A stretch of DNA of 64,000 nucleotides from Lachnospiraceae bacterium (GTDB taxonomy: Bacteria; Bacillota; Clostridia; Lachnospirales; Lachnospiraceae). A program made the position numbers and the translations under genes. Positions 50,263-59,842 of the stretch are shown one piece after another. Under the pieces are notes generated by a model. It had not been told where the DNA came from and made no database searches. It saw only the letters and a list, made by a program, of their open reading frames with translations. Location of the stretch: NCBI GenBank assembly GCA_009911505.1, contig QXXL01000008.1, positions 55,928-119,927 on the forward strand. The letters are read 5' to 3'. The stretch's first letter is position 1. The number at the start of each line of letters is the position of its first letter.

Positions 50263-52236
50263 TCACGCCCTGACATCAAACGAATACCGGTGCACCATAC
50301 CCCCTGCGGACGGCGCACCTTGTTTTAAGATATCTTCTACAAAGTTAACTTTTTCCTTCTGGTTTGAAATATAGATTTTCGCATTGTAGCCTTTTTCCAA
50401 AAGCCTCCCTTCCAATATTTCTATATGCTCTGATAAAATCTGGTAAGAAAGCTCATCTGCCAGGTAAAAATTCGTGGACACCTGGCGGTTATGCAGTTTT
50501 ATGGATACGTCGGCCGGACCAAGGTGATCCAGATCCAAATGCAAAAATGCCGTCAGCTCGTCGTCTTTCCCCCGTTTTTTGCGTTTGTCGGTATACACAT
50601 ACAAATCACTATGGGCATTCTGCCCAGCCAATTTTAACGGGATCTGTACATAAGCAAAGTTCTGGTTCAGCTGATTCATAAACTGGATGTTATTGCGTAC
50701 GCTTGCTGCGGTATCGGATAGCTGCGGTGTACTTTGCCCAAAAGACTTTAATACTTTTTCCATATGCTCCATCTGGCGGTCCAGGCGCTCATACAGCTCG
50801 CTTACCTTGTGTTCCCCTTTTAGCGCCTCTGGCCTTAGCAGCCATTGCTGTTCCATAGCATTGCGGATTAAGGTACGGTATTCTTTTGAAGATACCAGCC
50901 CGCTAAGCGCCTGCCTGCTAAATGGATTTTTGCTGGAAAATGCCTGCCCGATTAACTGCAGCAGCTCCCTGGATGACAGGCCGGCCGCAAGCATCCCGTT
51001 CTGGAACACGGCAGGATTTTGCGACAATTCCGGAATTTTGGCGAGATATCCTGACAGGTGCTGTAACCCGCTGCTGTTAAAAAGGCTTTTTACTGTGTCA
51101 GTCTGTGCAGAATACACAGCGGCTTTTCTGTTATCAGAAGCCGCTGCTTCTGCAAGCTGCTGCCCTTCCCCTGGCTGTATCCCGGCTTTCCCAGCTGTAT
51201 CTGCCCCTGGCTGTACTGTTTCTTTCCCTAAAATGCCTGCTTCAGGCTGTGGGCCAGGCTTCCCGGCTGCCCCTGCCTCTGGCGTCTTGTTTTCCCCTAC
51301 AAGCCCTTCTGCAAGCTGTACCACGTTTTTTCCGGCAAGCCCTTCTGCAAGCTGCGCCCCATTTTTTCCGGTAATTGCTTCTTCTGGCTGCAAGCCCCCG
51401 CTTCCGTTTAGCTCCGCCTCTGGCAATACGCCTCCTTCTAAAACCACTTTTCCGCCGGCCTGCCCCTCTGTTTGCAGCGCATCCTGCGGCTGCTGCGCCG
51501 TATTGCCAGCGCCTTCCCCATTAACAGTTACTTTCCCGTCAGCTTCTTTTGGTATCTCCCCCAGCAGTATCTCCAGCATTTGGCGGTTTAGCTCCAAAAG
51601 CCCTTTTAAGTCCCCGCTGCCGTGCGCTAACGCATCCGGAAGCGTTTCCATCACAGCTTCGAGGCTGTCCAAAATAGCATACTGATCCGATTTGTAATTT
51701 TCAAACTGGGCCGCCATTTCTTCGGTAACAGGAATTTTAAGCTTAGCCATCTGTACAATTGTAGCGGCATCCATCCTGCCATTCCCCACAACCAGCTTTG
51801 CCATCTGCACCAGGCTCTGCTTATCAATCGGCATAGACAATTCCATCATGCTGTTCACCATCGTGACCATCTTACCGTCTGCCGGTAAATTCGCTGCTTT
51901 TAAAGCATTCAAAAGCGCCGGGTTCATCCCCCCTGCCTGTGAAAACGGGCGAATCTCAATCTGCGTGCCGCTATTAGAACGCACCTGGAAAAACATTGAT
52001 TCCCCAACACGGACCGAAACCCCCGAATCAAGCCTGGCCTGAATGGTTTTACCATCGGAAAGCCCCAAGGTCACAACGCCATTCTCCATATGGGTAATAC
52101 TGCCCTCGAAGACGTTCCCCACCGATAGCTGCTGCAGGGAAGATGCAATCTGCCGGATGCCCTGTGTCCCGCCGGAAATTTCTGTGCCATTTGCAATATT
52201 CCTGTTATATTGGTTTAGCATATCTGTAATCTGCAT
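50263..52236 (-). CDS. FliK-like protein
   Basis: 657 residues. N-terminal domain about 1-130 (ASSLQQLSVGNVFEGSITHMENGVVTLGLSDGKTIQ); a long repetitive linker about 230-385 rich in Gly, Ala, Gln and Glu (LAEGLAGKN, LAEGLVGEN, AGILGKETVQPGAD). The C-terminal domain about 520-657 (FAYVQIPLKLAGQNAHSDLYVYTDKRKKRG..., LHLDLDHLGPADVSIKLHNRQVSTNFYL) matches the hook-length-control Flg_hook fold. No flagellar genes are nearby, so its role together with the FlhB-C-like gene is unknown. Confidence 0.75.
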   Translation of the reverse strand: MQITDMLNQYNRNIANGTEISGGTQGIRQIASSLQQLSVGNVFEGSITHMENGVVTLGLSDGKTIQARLDSGVSVRVGESMFFQVRSNSGTQIEIRPFSQAGGMNPALLNALKAANLPADGKMVTMVNSMMELSMPIDKQSLVQMAKLVVGNGRMDAATIVQMAKLKIPVTEEMAAQFENYKSDQYAILDSLEAVMETLPDALAHGSGDLKGLLELNRQMLEILLGEIPKEADGKVTVNGEGAGNTAQQPQDALQTEGQAGGKVVLEGGVLPEAELNGSGGLQPEEAITGKNGAQLAEGLAGKNVVQLAEGLVGENKTPEAGAAGKPGPQPEAGILGKETVQPGADTAGKAGIQPGEGQQLAEAAASDNRKAAVYSAQTDTVKSLFNSSGLQHLSGYLAKIPELSQNPAVFQNGMLAAGLSSRELLQLIGQAFSSKNPFSRQALSGLVSSKEYRTLIRNAMEQQWLLRPEALKGEHKVSELYERLDRQMEHMEKVLKSFGQSTPQLSDTAASVRNNIQFMNQLNQNFAYVQIPLKLAGQNAHSDLYVYTDKRKKRGKDDELTAFLHLDLDHLGPADVSIKLHNRQVSTNFYLADELSYQILSEHIEILEGRLLEKGYNAKIYISNQKEKVNFVEDILKQGAPSAGGMVHRYSFDVRA

Positions 52237-52268
52237 ACATTCCTTCTCCTAACTGCAAAAATAAGTAT

Positions 52269-53030
52269 CTAAACGAATTTCCCTATAAAAGACCTGCGAT
52301 GGATTGGTGTCGCCCCAAGCTGCTTTATCGCTTCAATATGGGCCGCCGACCCATACCCCTTATTATCAGCAAACCCATACCCCGGCAGGATAGCGTCATA
52401 CTCCACCATCAGACGGTCCCTCGTCACCTTAGCCACAATACTTGCCGCCCCGATTGAAATGCTCTTCGCATCCCCTTTCACAATCGGTACCTGCCGTATC
52501 GCAACCCCCGGGATCGTCACTGCGTCATTTAATAATATATCGGGCACTACGCCCAAATTGTGAATAGCCTGCCGCATCGCTTCATACGTTGCCTGCAAAA
52601 TATTAATCTCATCAATCCTCTGCGGAGAAACCATTCCTATCCCAACAGCAACCGCTTCATCCATGATTACATCATAAAGCTCCTCCCGTTTCTTTGCGCT
52701 CAGCTTTTTAGAATCATTAATATAAAGGATGCCGCAGTCCTCCGGTAAAATCACGGCCCCCGCCACAACAGGCCCTGCAAGCGGCCCACGGCCCACTTCA
52801 TCTACTCCGCAGACAGCCCCAAACGGTGCATATTCTGTTTCATACGCCTTTAACCTCATTGTGCGCTCTTTTTCCGCCTCCAGCTTATCCAGGCAATTTT
52901 GAGCCTGTGAAACCAATTGTACCACACCAGAACGTGTGTCCTTCCCATACTGCCTAATAAAAGAAGGCAGCCCTTCCACCGCTGCTGCCTTTAACTCCCC
53001 TTTTATTTCACTTATCTTTTTTGTATCCAT
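52269..53030 (-). CDS. rnhB: Ribonuclease HII
   Basis: 253 residues. RNase HII core with the catalytic Asp-Glu in GVDEVGRGPLAGPVVAGAV, then INDSKKLSAKKRE, DAVTIPG, SIGAASIVAKVTRD and ILPGYGFADNKGYGS. It removes RNA from RNA/DNA hybrids. An N-terminal helical extension of about 70 residues is common in this group. Follows ylqF as in many Firmicutes. Confidence 0.95.
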   Translation of the reverse strand: MDTKKISEIKGELKAAAVEGLPSFIRQYGKDTRSGVVQLVSQAQNCLDKLEAEKERTMRLKAYETEYAPFGAVCGVDEVGRGPLAGPVVAGAVILPEDCGILYINDSKKLSAKKREELYDVIMDEAVAVGIGMVSPQRIDEINILQATYEAMRQAIHNLGVVPDILLNDAVTIPGVAIRQVPIVKGDAKSISIGAASIVAKVTRDRLMVEYDAILPGYGFADNKGYGSAAHIEAIKQLGATPIHRRSFIGKFV

Positions 53031-53044
53031 TTTATCCTTCCCTG

Positions 53045-53884
53045 TTATGGCGCCTCAATCGTAAACCTTCCTGTCTTCCCACTGCGGAATTCATCTATCA
53101 CAATCGACGCCGCTTTGCTATCATCCGGCTCGCCGCCCTTCCCAATACAGTTGCGTGCCTTTGCGACTGCACTAAGCACCTCTGCGGCGTCCTGCGCCTC
53201 CTCTATCCCATACCGCCCTGCCAGGCTGCCTGGATACTCTTTAAGAAGGATCCGGATCAGCTCAACCGCCAGGCCGTCTGTATTTAAAATCTCATCCTTA
53301 ATCGAGCCAATTAATGCCAGATGAAGCCCCACCGTCTGATCCTCAAACTTCGGCCACAATATCCCCGGCGTGTCCAATAATTCCACGTTTTTATTCAGCC
53401 GGATCCACTGCTTCCCTTTTGTAACCCCCGGCTTATTACCCGTTTTCGTACATGCTTTGCCTGCATAGGTATTGATAAACGTAGACTTGCCCACGTTTGG
53501 AATGCCAACCACCATCGCACGCACTGGACGGTTTTTTATACCCCTTTTCCTGTCACGCTCCATCTTCTCTTTGCAGGCTTCCAAAATCGTATTCTGGATT
53601 GCCTTCATGCCAGCCCTGCTCCTGGCGTCTAAATTAACTGTAAAATAACCTTTATCCTTAAAATAACGGCCGAAAAGCTCCGTTTTCTTTGGATCCGCCA
53701 AATCCGCCTTATTCATCAAAATCAGGCGGGCCTTCTGTTTCCCTAACATATCAATGTCAGGGTTACGGCTTGAAAGCGGAATCCTTGCATCTACGAGCTC
53801 AATAATCAAATCTATTAATTTTATATCTTCCTGCATCTGACGCTTTGCCTTGGTCATATGCCCCGGATACCATTGAAAATGCAT
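53045..53884 (-). CDS. ylqF: Ribosome biogenesis GTPase YlqF/RbgA
   Basis: 279 residues from the ATG at 53884 (GGAGGG upstream; a longer start adds 4). Circularly permuted GTPase: LMNKADL (G4) first, then GIPNVGKSTFIN (G1) and DTPGILWPKF (G3). It opens with HFQWYPGHMTKAKRQM as in RbgA, which assembles the 50S subunit. Lies between lepB and rnhB, the usual order. Confidence 0.95.
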   Translation of the reverse strand: MHFQWYPGHMTKAKRQMQEDIKLIDLIIELVDARIPLSSRNPDIDMLGKQKARLILMNKADLADPKKTELFGRYFKDKGYFTVNLDARSRAGMKAIQNTILEACKEKMERDRKRGIKNRPVRAMVVGIPNVGKSTFINTYAGKACTKTGNKPGVTKGKQWIRLNKNVELLDTPGILWPKFEDQTVGLHLALIGSIKDEILNTDGLAVELIRILLKEYPGSLAGRYGIEEAQDAAEVLSAVAKARNCIGKGGEPDDSKAASIVIDEFRSGKTGRFTIEAP

Positions 53885-53909
53885 AATACCCTCCATTTTT
53901 TAACACACT

Positions 53910-54494
53910 CTAATTCTTTAAAAAGCCAAAGTCCTCATATGGCGACACAATAAACCAGGCTTTTCCGATAATATGCTGCTTTTTGACATTCCCAATATTG
54001 GCATACCGGCTATCTTCGCTGTTATTGCGGTTATCGCCCAGTACAAAGTATTCGTCCTCCGCCAAAATGATCTCCTCCGCAGCCAGCTCTGCATCCAAAA
54101 TTGCATCCATTTCCCCTGCTTCTTCAAACGGCTCCCCGTTCACAAAAACTATGCCTTCCTTAATCTGCACCGTATCCCCTGGCGTCCCTACCACACGCTT
54201 TACATAGTAATGGGATTTTTCATTGCCATTCGGCAAAAAAACAATAATATCATTGGGCTTGGGGTCGGTCAGCAAATAAATAAAACGGTTAATCAAAATT
54301 TCCTGCTTATTTGTTAAAACTGGCATCATAGACTGTCCCACTACGCTGGTGCGCAGCCCAATGTAATAGACAAATACAAATGCGATCCCAAGCACAATGG
54401 CAATTTCTATAATCCATGTAACAACTTCTTTTATAATGGGTATATTGACTTTCTTTTTTTCTCGTCCGAAATGTAATCCGCTTTTTCTTCTCAT
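53910..54494 (-). CDS. lepB: Signal peptidase I (chromosomal)
   Basis: 194 residues with one N-terminal membrane helix (WIIEIAIVLGIAFVFVYYIG). Catalytic Ser55 (VVGQSMMP) and Lys99 (SHYYVKRVVGTPGD), and the box GDNRNNSEDSRY. It matches the SipS/LepB type and follows rplS, the common Firmicutes order. A second copy of different length is in the conjugative element. Confidence 0.94.
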   Translation of the reverse strand: MRRKSGLHFGREKKKVNIPIIKEVVTWIIEIAIVLGIAFVFVYYIGLRTSVVGQSMMPVLTNKQEILINRFIYLLTDPKPNDIIVFLPNGNEKSHYYVKRVVGTPGDTVQIKEGIVFVNGEPFEEAGEMDAILDAELAAEEIILAEDEYFVLGDNRNNSEDSRYANIGNVKKQHIIGKAWFIVSPYEDFGFLKN

Positions 54495-54519
54495 GTCCGC
54501 CTCAATCGTTTCTCCTGGT

Positions 54520-54563
54520 AAAAATAGCCGTACCTGCCCAAAAGTCTGGCACAGGATACGGCT
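54520..54563 (-). terminator. Intrinsic terminator after rplS
   Basis: AGCCGTACCTG (54526-54536) pairs with CAGGATACGGCT (54552-54562), T-run on the minus strand. It lies between rplS and lepB. Confidence 0.75.
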
Positions 54564-54587
54564 TTATTATTGCATCTGCTGCATTGA

Positions 54588-54941
54588 TTATCTAACTTTT
54601 TCTTTAACCTTCGCTGCCTTACCTACACGATCCCTTAAGTAGTATAATTTTGCCCTTCTTACTTTACCGTAACGGACAACTTCGATCTTCTCCACGTTCG
54701 GGGAATGCAGAGGCCATGTCTTTTCTACGCCAATGCCATTTGAAAACTTGCGGACCGTAAATGTCTCCCTGCTGCTACCGCCCTGGCGTTTTAATACAAT
54801 CCCTTCAAATACCTGAATCCTTTCGCGGTTTCCCTCTTTGATCTTGCCGTATACTTTTACGGTATCGCCTACGTGGAATTCGGCTACTTCAGCTTTCATC
54901 TGCTCTGCTTCGATGTTCTTGATAATTTCAGTTGCGTTCAT
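54588..54941 (-). CDS. rplS: Ribosomal protein bL19
   Basis: 117 residues with the L19 signature ([82 protein letters not shown]). Located at the interface between 30S and 50S subunits. Preceded by GGAGG and a short leader; promoter at 55,021-55,049. Confidence 0.97.
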   Translation of the reverse strand: MNATEIIKNIEAEQMKAEVAEFHVGDTVKVYGKIKEGNRERIQVFEGIVLKRQGGSSRETFTVRKFSNGIGVEKTWPLHSPNVEKIEVVRYGKVRRAKLYYLRDRVGKAAKVKEKVR

Positions 54942-55020
54942 TTTTATTCCTCCTGATTTCTCCGATGTTCTTAATACCTTTTGTAACAGAGGACCATCGT
55001 ATGGTTAATGTAACTATAAG

Positions 55021-55049
55021 ACTATAGCACAATTTCTTCTGGCGCGCAA
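55021..55049 (-). promoter_or_regulatory. Sigma-A promoter of rplS
   Basis: Minus strand TTGCGC (55049-55044), 17 bases, TATAGT (55026-55021). The leader to the rplS start is about 75 bases. Confidence 0.7.
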
Positions 55050-55067
55050 GAGGTTGGCGGGAGAAAA

Positions 55068-56843
55068 TTAAATCTGTGTCTGGGCCGGCATCAAAACCAC
55101 GGCCTTCGTCCCTTTTCCTTCCTGGCTTTGAATCTTTACCCCAAACTTATCCCCATACAAAAGCTTTAAGCGGCCGTCTACATTATTTATACCAATGCCA
55201 GTTAAATGCTCTTTCCCTCCACGCTTTTCATTCCTCTGCACTAACTCAAGCTGCTCCTTTGACATCCCAACGCCGTTATCTACAATCTCAAACACCAGCA
55301 TGTCCCCCTTTTTCCTGGCAAACACCTGGATCAGACCCCCTTTCCCCTCAGGAAATGCATGGAAAAATGCATTTTCAACAAAGGGCTGCAATACCATTTT
55401 GGGCAAATAACAGCCGATACAGCCATGCTCCACATAATACTCTGTCTGAATCGCATCTCCATAACGGACATGGTTAATCAAAACATAGTTTTTTAAGTTT
55501 TCAATCTCCTGTTCCACTGTAATACATTCCTGGGTATTGCTGATCGTGTTACGCAAAAGCAGCACAAAAGCATCTATCACGCGAGTGGACAATTCGGTAT
55601 TTCCCTGCCAGATAAGCATTTTGATACTGGTTAGCGTATTATAAACATAATGTGGGTTAATCTGCATTTGGAGCGCATGGATTTCTGCGGTGCGTTTCTC
55701 TTTTTCAGTTTCTATCAGCTTACGGACAGAATCGTCTAAAAGGCTTATCATCTGGTTATACGTTTTGGTCAGTTCACGTATTTCTTCTGTGCCTTCTACC
55801 TTTACACAACCGCCAAAGCTGCCGTCATGCACACTGCGCATTTTATCCGCCAGGTTTGCTAACGGCTTTGCCTGCTGGCGTACAAATACAATCACTGCCA
55901 TAAGCACCAGGCTTGCCGCAAATAAGGTAAAAAATATAATATTCACCGTCTTGTACTTTAATGCAAATGCTTCCTTGGCGTTTACAATACCTATCAAATG
56001 ATAGTTGCTGTTTTGCAGGCGCTGGTATAAGATATGCTCTGTTGAACCGCCGTTTTTTTCCTGCTTTTGGTACACCTGCTGCGCTTCCATTTCTGCGGCA
56101 AGCTGCCTGACCCGCTCCTGCTTAGGGGATCCGCCCTCCAGGTAATCCGGATCATTTGAGGAAATAACGTCGCCCTCCCCGTTTAATACCGCAATGGCGC
56201 TTGTCTGGGATGTAAAATGGTTGTACATATCCCTAAAATCAGCTTCTTTCATTGTAATATACAAATACCCCAGCGCCGTACCCTGTTCATGGACGGCACA
56301 TGCCATGACAATCACAGGTTCCGATTTTGTGGTGTCACTGTAACCGGATTCCTGATATTCACATACGAGCTTTCCCGGCGCCTTTGCCGCCCTTTTTGTA
56401 ACGGAATTATACAGGATATCTTCTGTAGACGCTGCCAGCTTATCTGTCCAGTTATAAACATAGCTCTTGCCTTTTGTTCCAACCAGCGCGACATTGAGCT
56501 TGGTATAATCCGAAAGCCTGGTTTTTTCCATTTCTTTTTGCATATAGTAGATATTGCGCCACTCATTCACCGACGCAGGATCTTTTTCCGCCAGGTAGCT
56601 TTTGACAGAAGCGCTTGAAACAATCGTACTGGAAATATTCCAGATATCCTCATAAAACTGGTAAAACTGCTGGTCAATCTGGTTAAAAATCTTTTGCTGC
56701 GCTTCCGAAAAGGTTTCTGCAAAAATCCCCTCTGATATAGAACGGTTCATCACATAAAGCGCAGCCGCAAGAGTGAGTATGCCTGCTGCAACCGCAAAAA
56801 TAAGCTTAAACATAAGCGTATTTGTAATTTTCCTCCAATTCAC
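55068..56843 (-). CDS. Sensor histidine kinase, YesM type
   Basis: 591 residues. A first membrane helix (about 12-30), an extracellular sensor of about 260 residues, a second helix near 295-318, a HAMP linker, the His-kinase motif QMQINPHYVYNTLTSIKML with the phospho-His, and a GHKL ATPase end (VLQPFVENAFFHAFPEGKGG, DNGVGMS, GIGINNVDGRLKLLYG). It phosphorylates the YesN regulator encoded just before it (4-base ATGA overlap). YesM-type sensors respond to sugars or to a solute-binding partner. Confidence 0.92.
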   Translation of the reverse strand: MNWRKITNTLMFKLIFAVAAGILTLAAALYVMNRSISEGIFAETFSEAQQKIFNQIDQQFYQFYEDIWNISSTIVSSASVKSYLAEKDPASVNEWRNIYYMQKEMEKTRLSDYTKLNVALVGTKGKSYVYNWTDKLAASTEDILYNSVTKRAAKAPGKLVCEYQESGYSDTTKSEPVIVMACAVHEQGTALGYLYITMKEADFRDMYNHFTSQTSAIAVLNGEGDVISSNDPDYLEGGSPKQERVRQLAAEMEAQQVYQKQEKNGGSTEHILYQRLQNSNYHLIGIVNAKEAFALKYKTVNIIFFTLFAASLVLMAVIVFVRQQAKPLANLADKMRSVHDGSFGGCVKVEGTEEIRELTKTYNQMISLLDDSVRKLIETEKEKRTAEIHALQMQINPHYVYNTLTSIKMLIWQGNTELSTRVIDAFVLLLRNTISNTQECITVEQEIENLKNYVLINHVRYGDAIQTEYYVEHGCIGCYLPKMVLQPFVENAFFHAFPEGKGGLIQVFARKKGDMLVFEIVDNGVGMSKEQLELVQRNEKRGGKEHLTGIGINNVDGRLKLLYGDKFGVKIQSQEGKGTKAVVLMPAQTQI

Positions 56844-58366
56844 TGCACCTGCCTCCCCTTATCTTTGCGGTACCTTCCTGGCGTTACTCCAACTATTTTT
56901 TTAAAGACCCTGCAAAAATAGCTCTGGTCTGTATACCCCACTTCACTTCCCACCTCTGTAATAGTCCTTGCCGTGTTTAACAGCATGCTTTTTGCCTTGC
57001 CAATCCGGATTTTATTTAGGTACCCGCTAAAGCCCTCCGCCATGTTTTCCTTAAAATATGTGGAAATATAGCAATAACTAAACCCGAACTGTTTTGCCAG
57101 ATCCATCAGCTTTAAATCCTCATTGTAGTGCTCCCTTATATACGCTTTCATTTTTTCAATATGCTCATGGGTCAGATCGTATTTCTTTTGGGCATAGTTC
57201 CCCTGATTGGGGACATACTTACGGATAACCGTGAAAAAAGCTTCCACATCTTCTGTTTTATCAATTTCTAAAAAACAGGCATCGCGTATCTCTTCTCCGG
57301 CTTCCCCCAGCCTTTCCCGCGCCACAAAATAATTAAACAACAGGTTTTTGGCCAGGTTTTTTATCTTATATTCCTCCTCATAAATCTGCACCAGGCTTTC
57401 CATATATGCATAAAACATGGCGATTGCTTTTCCTAAATCCAGATTATCAAGATACCCTGAAAACGTTTCATACTCAAACCTCGCCCGTTCGCATTCCGCC
57501 AGCTTCTCTTCCAGGATCACAAGGCTTTTACCCGGAAAATAAAATTTCATACGCAAAAGCTTTTGTATGCCCTCCAAATAAACTGTCCGTGTTTCCATAA
57601 AATCTGTATAACTCCAGCTTAAAGCCAAAAATGGCTTTGCATAGTAATGTGATATCTGCTCCGCAAATTCAAATACCGACGCCTGGCACCTTGCGTCATC
57701 TTCCTTACGGTAATTTAATACGGCGCATAAAACCGTTTCATCCAATAACGCGGCAATTATGGCAATTTCTTCATATTCCTGAAAAATATCCTGCGTCTTT
57801 TGGCGTATAGCTTTTATCTGCCCTTCGGAAAGCCCTTTAAAACAGATGCCCAGCATACGAAAAGACGGGTGGGGCAGCCGTTCCTTAAAATCCTCTCTGG
57901 AAAGCTGTTTCTGATAGCCGCCCAGAAAACGGGCAAGCTGTATTTCATATGATGTTTTCCCCTCGCGGCAAAACTGTGCGCCTGGGATCTGCGCCGCCAC
58001 TTTACGCAGTGTTTTTAGCAGCCCTTCCACACTTAGCATAGGTTTTAATATGTAATCCGCCGCCCCGTTCAGCAATGCCGTTTTTACATATTCAAATTTA
58101 TCATAACTGCTTAAGATAATAAGTTTAATACTGGGGAACTCTTCTAGCAGCCTTTCAGAGAAATCCAGCCCGTCCATAACTGGCATAACAATATCCGCCA
58201 GCACAATATGGGGGGTAAGCTCCCTCACAAGCCGCAGGGCTTCTTGTCCGTCCCCCGCTTCGCCTGCAATCAAAAACCCTTCTTTTTCCCAGTCTGCCAT
58301 ATGCCTGATACCCTTTCGTATCATCCGTTCGTCATCTACTATGAGAACTTTGCAATATTCTTCCAT
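56840..58366 (-). CDS. Response regulator, YesN/AraC type
   Basis: 508 residues, start at the ATG at 58366; a GTG at 58378 is possible but lies too close to its binding site. Receiver domain 1-120 (VLIVDDERMIRKGIRHMADWEKEG; phospho-Asp in HIVLADIVMPVMDG; Lys in ILKPM), a long middle domain and a C-terminal AraC HTH pair (KLMDLAKQFGFSYCYISTYFKENMAEGFSGYLNKIRI; TEVGSEVGYTDQSYFCRVFKKIVGVTPGRYR). It controls transport or glycan-use genes when phosphorylated by YesM. Confidence 0.92.
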   Translation of the reverse strand: MEEYCKVLIVDDERMIRKGIRHMADWEKEGFLIAGEAGDGQEALRLVRELTPHIVLADIVMPVMDGLDFSERLLEEFPSIKLIILSSYDKFEYVKTALLNGAADYILKPMLSVEGLLKTLRKVAAQIPGAQFCREGKTSYEIQLARFLGGYQKQLSREDFKERLPHPSFRMLGICFKGLSEGQIKAIRQKTQDIFQEYEEIAIIAALLDETVLCAVLNYRKEDDARCQASVFEFAEQISHYYAKPFLALSWSYTDFMETRTVYLEGIQKLLRMKFYFPGKSLVILEEKLAECERARFEYETFSGYLDNLDLGKAIAMFYAYMESLVQIYEEEYKIKNLAKNLLFNYFVARERLGEAGEEIRDACFLEIDKTEDVEAFFTVIRKYVPNQGNYAQKKYDLTHEHIEKMKAYIREHYNEDLKLMDLAKQFGFSYCYISTYFKENMAEGFSGYLNKIRIGKAKSMLLNTARTITEVGSEVGYTDQSYFCRVFKKIVGVTPGRYRKDKGRQVQ

Positions 58367-58367
58367 A

Positions 58368-59693
58368 TCATTGTCCACCGCCTTTAGGAGCTGCTGTTAT
58401 AGTGGCTGCAAATGTACTTTCCAACACAACTTCCATATCAATACCGTCTATGATTTTCTGAAGGGCTTCTGTCATACTGTCTTCAATTTCGTATGTATCC
58501 TCCCCATAATTGACTGTAGGCACGTTCTTGACCCAGCGGATAAAATCTTTAAAAATTTTCTGCCCTCCAAAAAACGCTACCCCTTCGCTGTAATTGGGGG
58601 CTGACTTTGCTGCTTTTAACGTGCTTACCAGCTCAATGTCGCCTGCCAGCCGATCCATTAAGGTTACATCTGACGCAAATGTTTCCTGCAGGAACTGTTT
58701 TGCCTCCTGTTCATGGCCTGCATTTTTTAATACATACCACCCGCCTCCGCCAAGAGACGACGCATTAACTGAATTTTTTATACCTTCCAGCCGTGGGATT
58801 TCTGCAACTGCCCACTTCCCCTTTTGATCCTGCGCATGCTCAAGCGACGGCGCAATCCAGCATCCTGTCGGCACAGTTGCCACTTCCCCGTTGTTGAATG
58901 CTCCGACAAACTGCCCCCAGTCGCCAACATACGTCGCAATGCCCGAATCTACGATTTTTTTATATGTCCGGATGGCTTCCTTCAAGACATCGTTCTCTAA
59001 AACATTAGGGTTTCCATCCTCATCTGTATACCATGAACCAGCGCTTTGCAGCATCATGCGGATCTGGCCCAGATCACCCGGGTTTAATGTGAGCATATAT
59101 TTTCCGGTTTTTTCTTTCACCTCTTTTCCGATTTCAATATACCTCTCCCATGTCAGATTTTCCATATCTTTCTTACTATACCCAGCCTGCTTTATATAAT
59201 CTGTCCGGTAAAACAAAGCGGCCACGCCGCAGTCGAATGGAATCCCGTACATTTTGCCGTTAAATTGGTTCATTTCTGTTTTATAAGAAGCAAAATCATC
59301 CGGGACTGCGATATCTGACAAGTCTGCAAATTCGTTTGCGTATGTATGCAGGTAGCCCTGGATACGGTAATCTTCTATCAGGACAATATCTGGCAAATCA
59401 TCATATGCACCGGCAGAAAAGCGGGTATAGAGCATGGCCACAATATCGTCCTGCGCAACAGTAACGATTTCGATGTCAGCATCCGGATGCTCTTTTAAAT
59501 AAAATTCTTTTGCCGTTTTAGCCGCGGCAATATTAAAGGATTCGTCCCAAGCCCAGATAGTTAAAGGATCTTTTAGACGCGGCGCCTCTGTATTCTGCCT
59601 AGATAAGCTGCCCTTACAAGACGCCAGTGTGAAAAGGGCGGCGCACAGGATAAGGGTTAAAAGAATATGTCTGAATGTGATGTGTTTTTGCAT
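58368..59693 (-). CDS. Extracellular solute-binding lipoprotein (family 1)
   Basis: 441 residues. Lipobox with the lipidated Cys near residue 26 (LASCKGS). SBP_bac_1 core: LTIWAWDESFNIAAAKTAKEFYLKEHPDADIEIV, DDLPDIVLIEDYRIQGYLHTYANEFADLSD, TGCWIAPSLEHA and ASSLGGGGWYVLKNAGHEQEAKQFLQ. It binds a sugar or oligosaccharide outside the cell. No permease genes are beside it; its stop is one base before the yesN-like start, so it may serve as a sensor for the kinase. Confidence 0.9.
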   Translation of the reverse strand: MQKHITFRHILLTLILCAALFTLASCKGSLSRQNTEAPRLKDPLTIWAWDESFNIAAAKTAKEFYLKEHPDADIEIVTVAQDDIVAMLYTRFSAGAYDDLPDIVLIEDYRIQGYLHTYANEFADLSDIAVPDDFASYKTEMNQFNGKMYGIPFDCGVAALFYRTDYIKQAGYSKKDMENLTWERYIEIGKEVKEKTGKYMLTLNPGDLGQIRMMLQSAGSWYTDEDGNPNVLENDVLKEAIRTYKKIVDSGIATYVGDWGQFVGAFNNGEVATVPTGCWIAPSLEHAQDQKGKWAVAEIPRLEGIKNSVNASSLGGGGWYVLKNAGHEQEAKQFLQETFASDVTLMDRLAGDIELVSTLKAAKSAPNYSEGVAFFGGQKIFKDFIRWVKNVPTVNYGEDTYEIEDSMTEALQKIIDGIDMEVVLESTFAATITAAPKGGGQ

Positions 59694-59750
59694 TTTAGAT
59701 TATCCCTTTTGTATTTTTCGCGTTGCCTCTTGCTTTTCCTTCTGTTAATT

Positions 59751-59779
59751 ATTATAAGCTATGTGGACAATTTGTTCAA
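59751..59779 (-). promoter_or_regulatory. Strong sigma-A promoter of the SBP/YesN/YesM operon
   Basis: Minus strand TTGAAC (59779-59774), 17 bases, TATAAT (59756-59751). It lies about 60 bases before the solute-binding gene. Confidence 0.85.
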
Positions 59780-59799
59780 TGGATTCTTCCATTAAAATA

Positions 59800-59824
59800 A
59801 GGGGGCATCCTAAGATAACCCCCA
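59800..59824 (-). terminator. Intrinsic terminator after the LamG-phosphoesterase gene
   Basis: Minus strand GGGGG...CCCCC (59823-59819 with 59805-59801) followed by TTATTTTA. Confidence 0.75.
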
Positions 59825-59842
59825 ATGTTTCTTTTCAAAATT

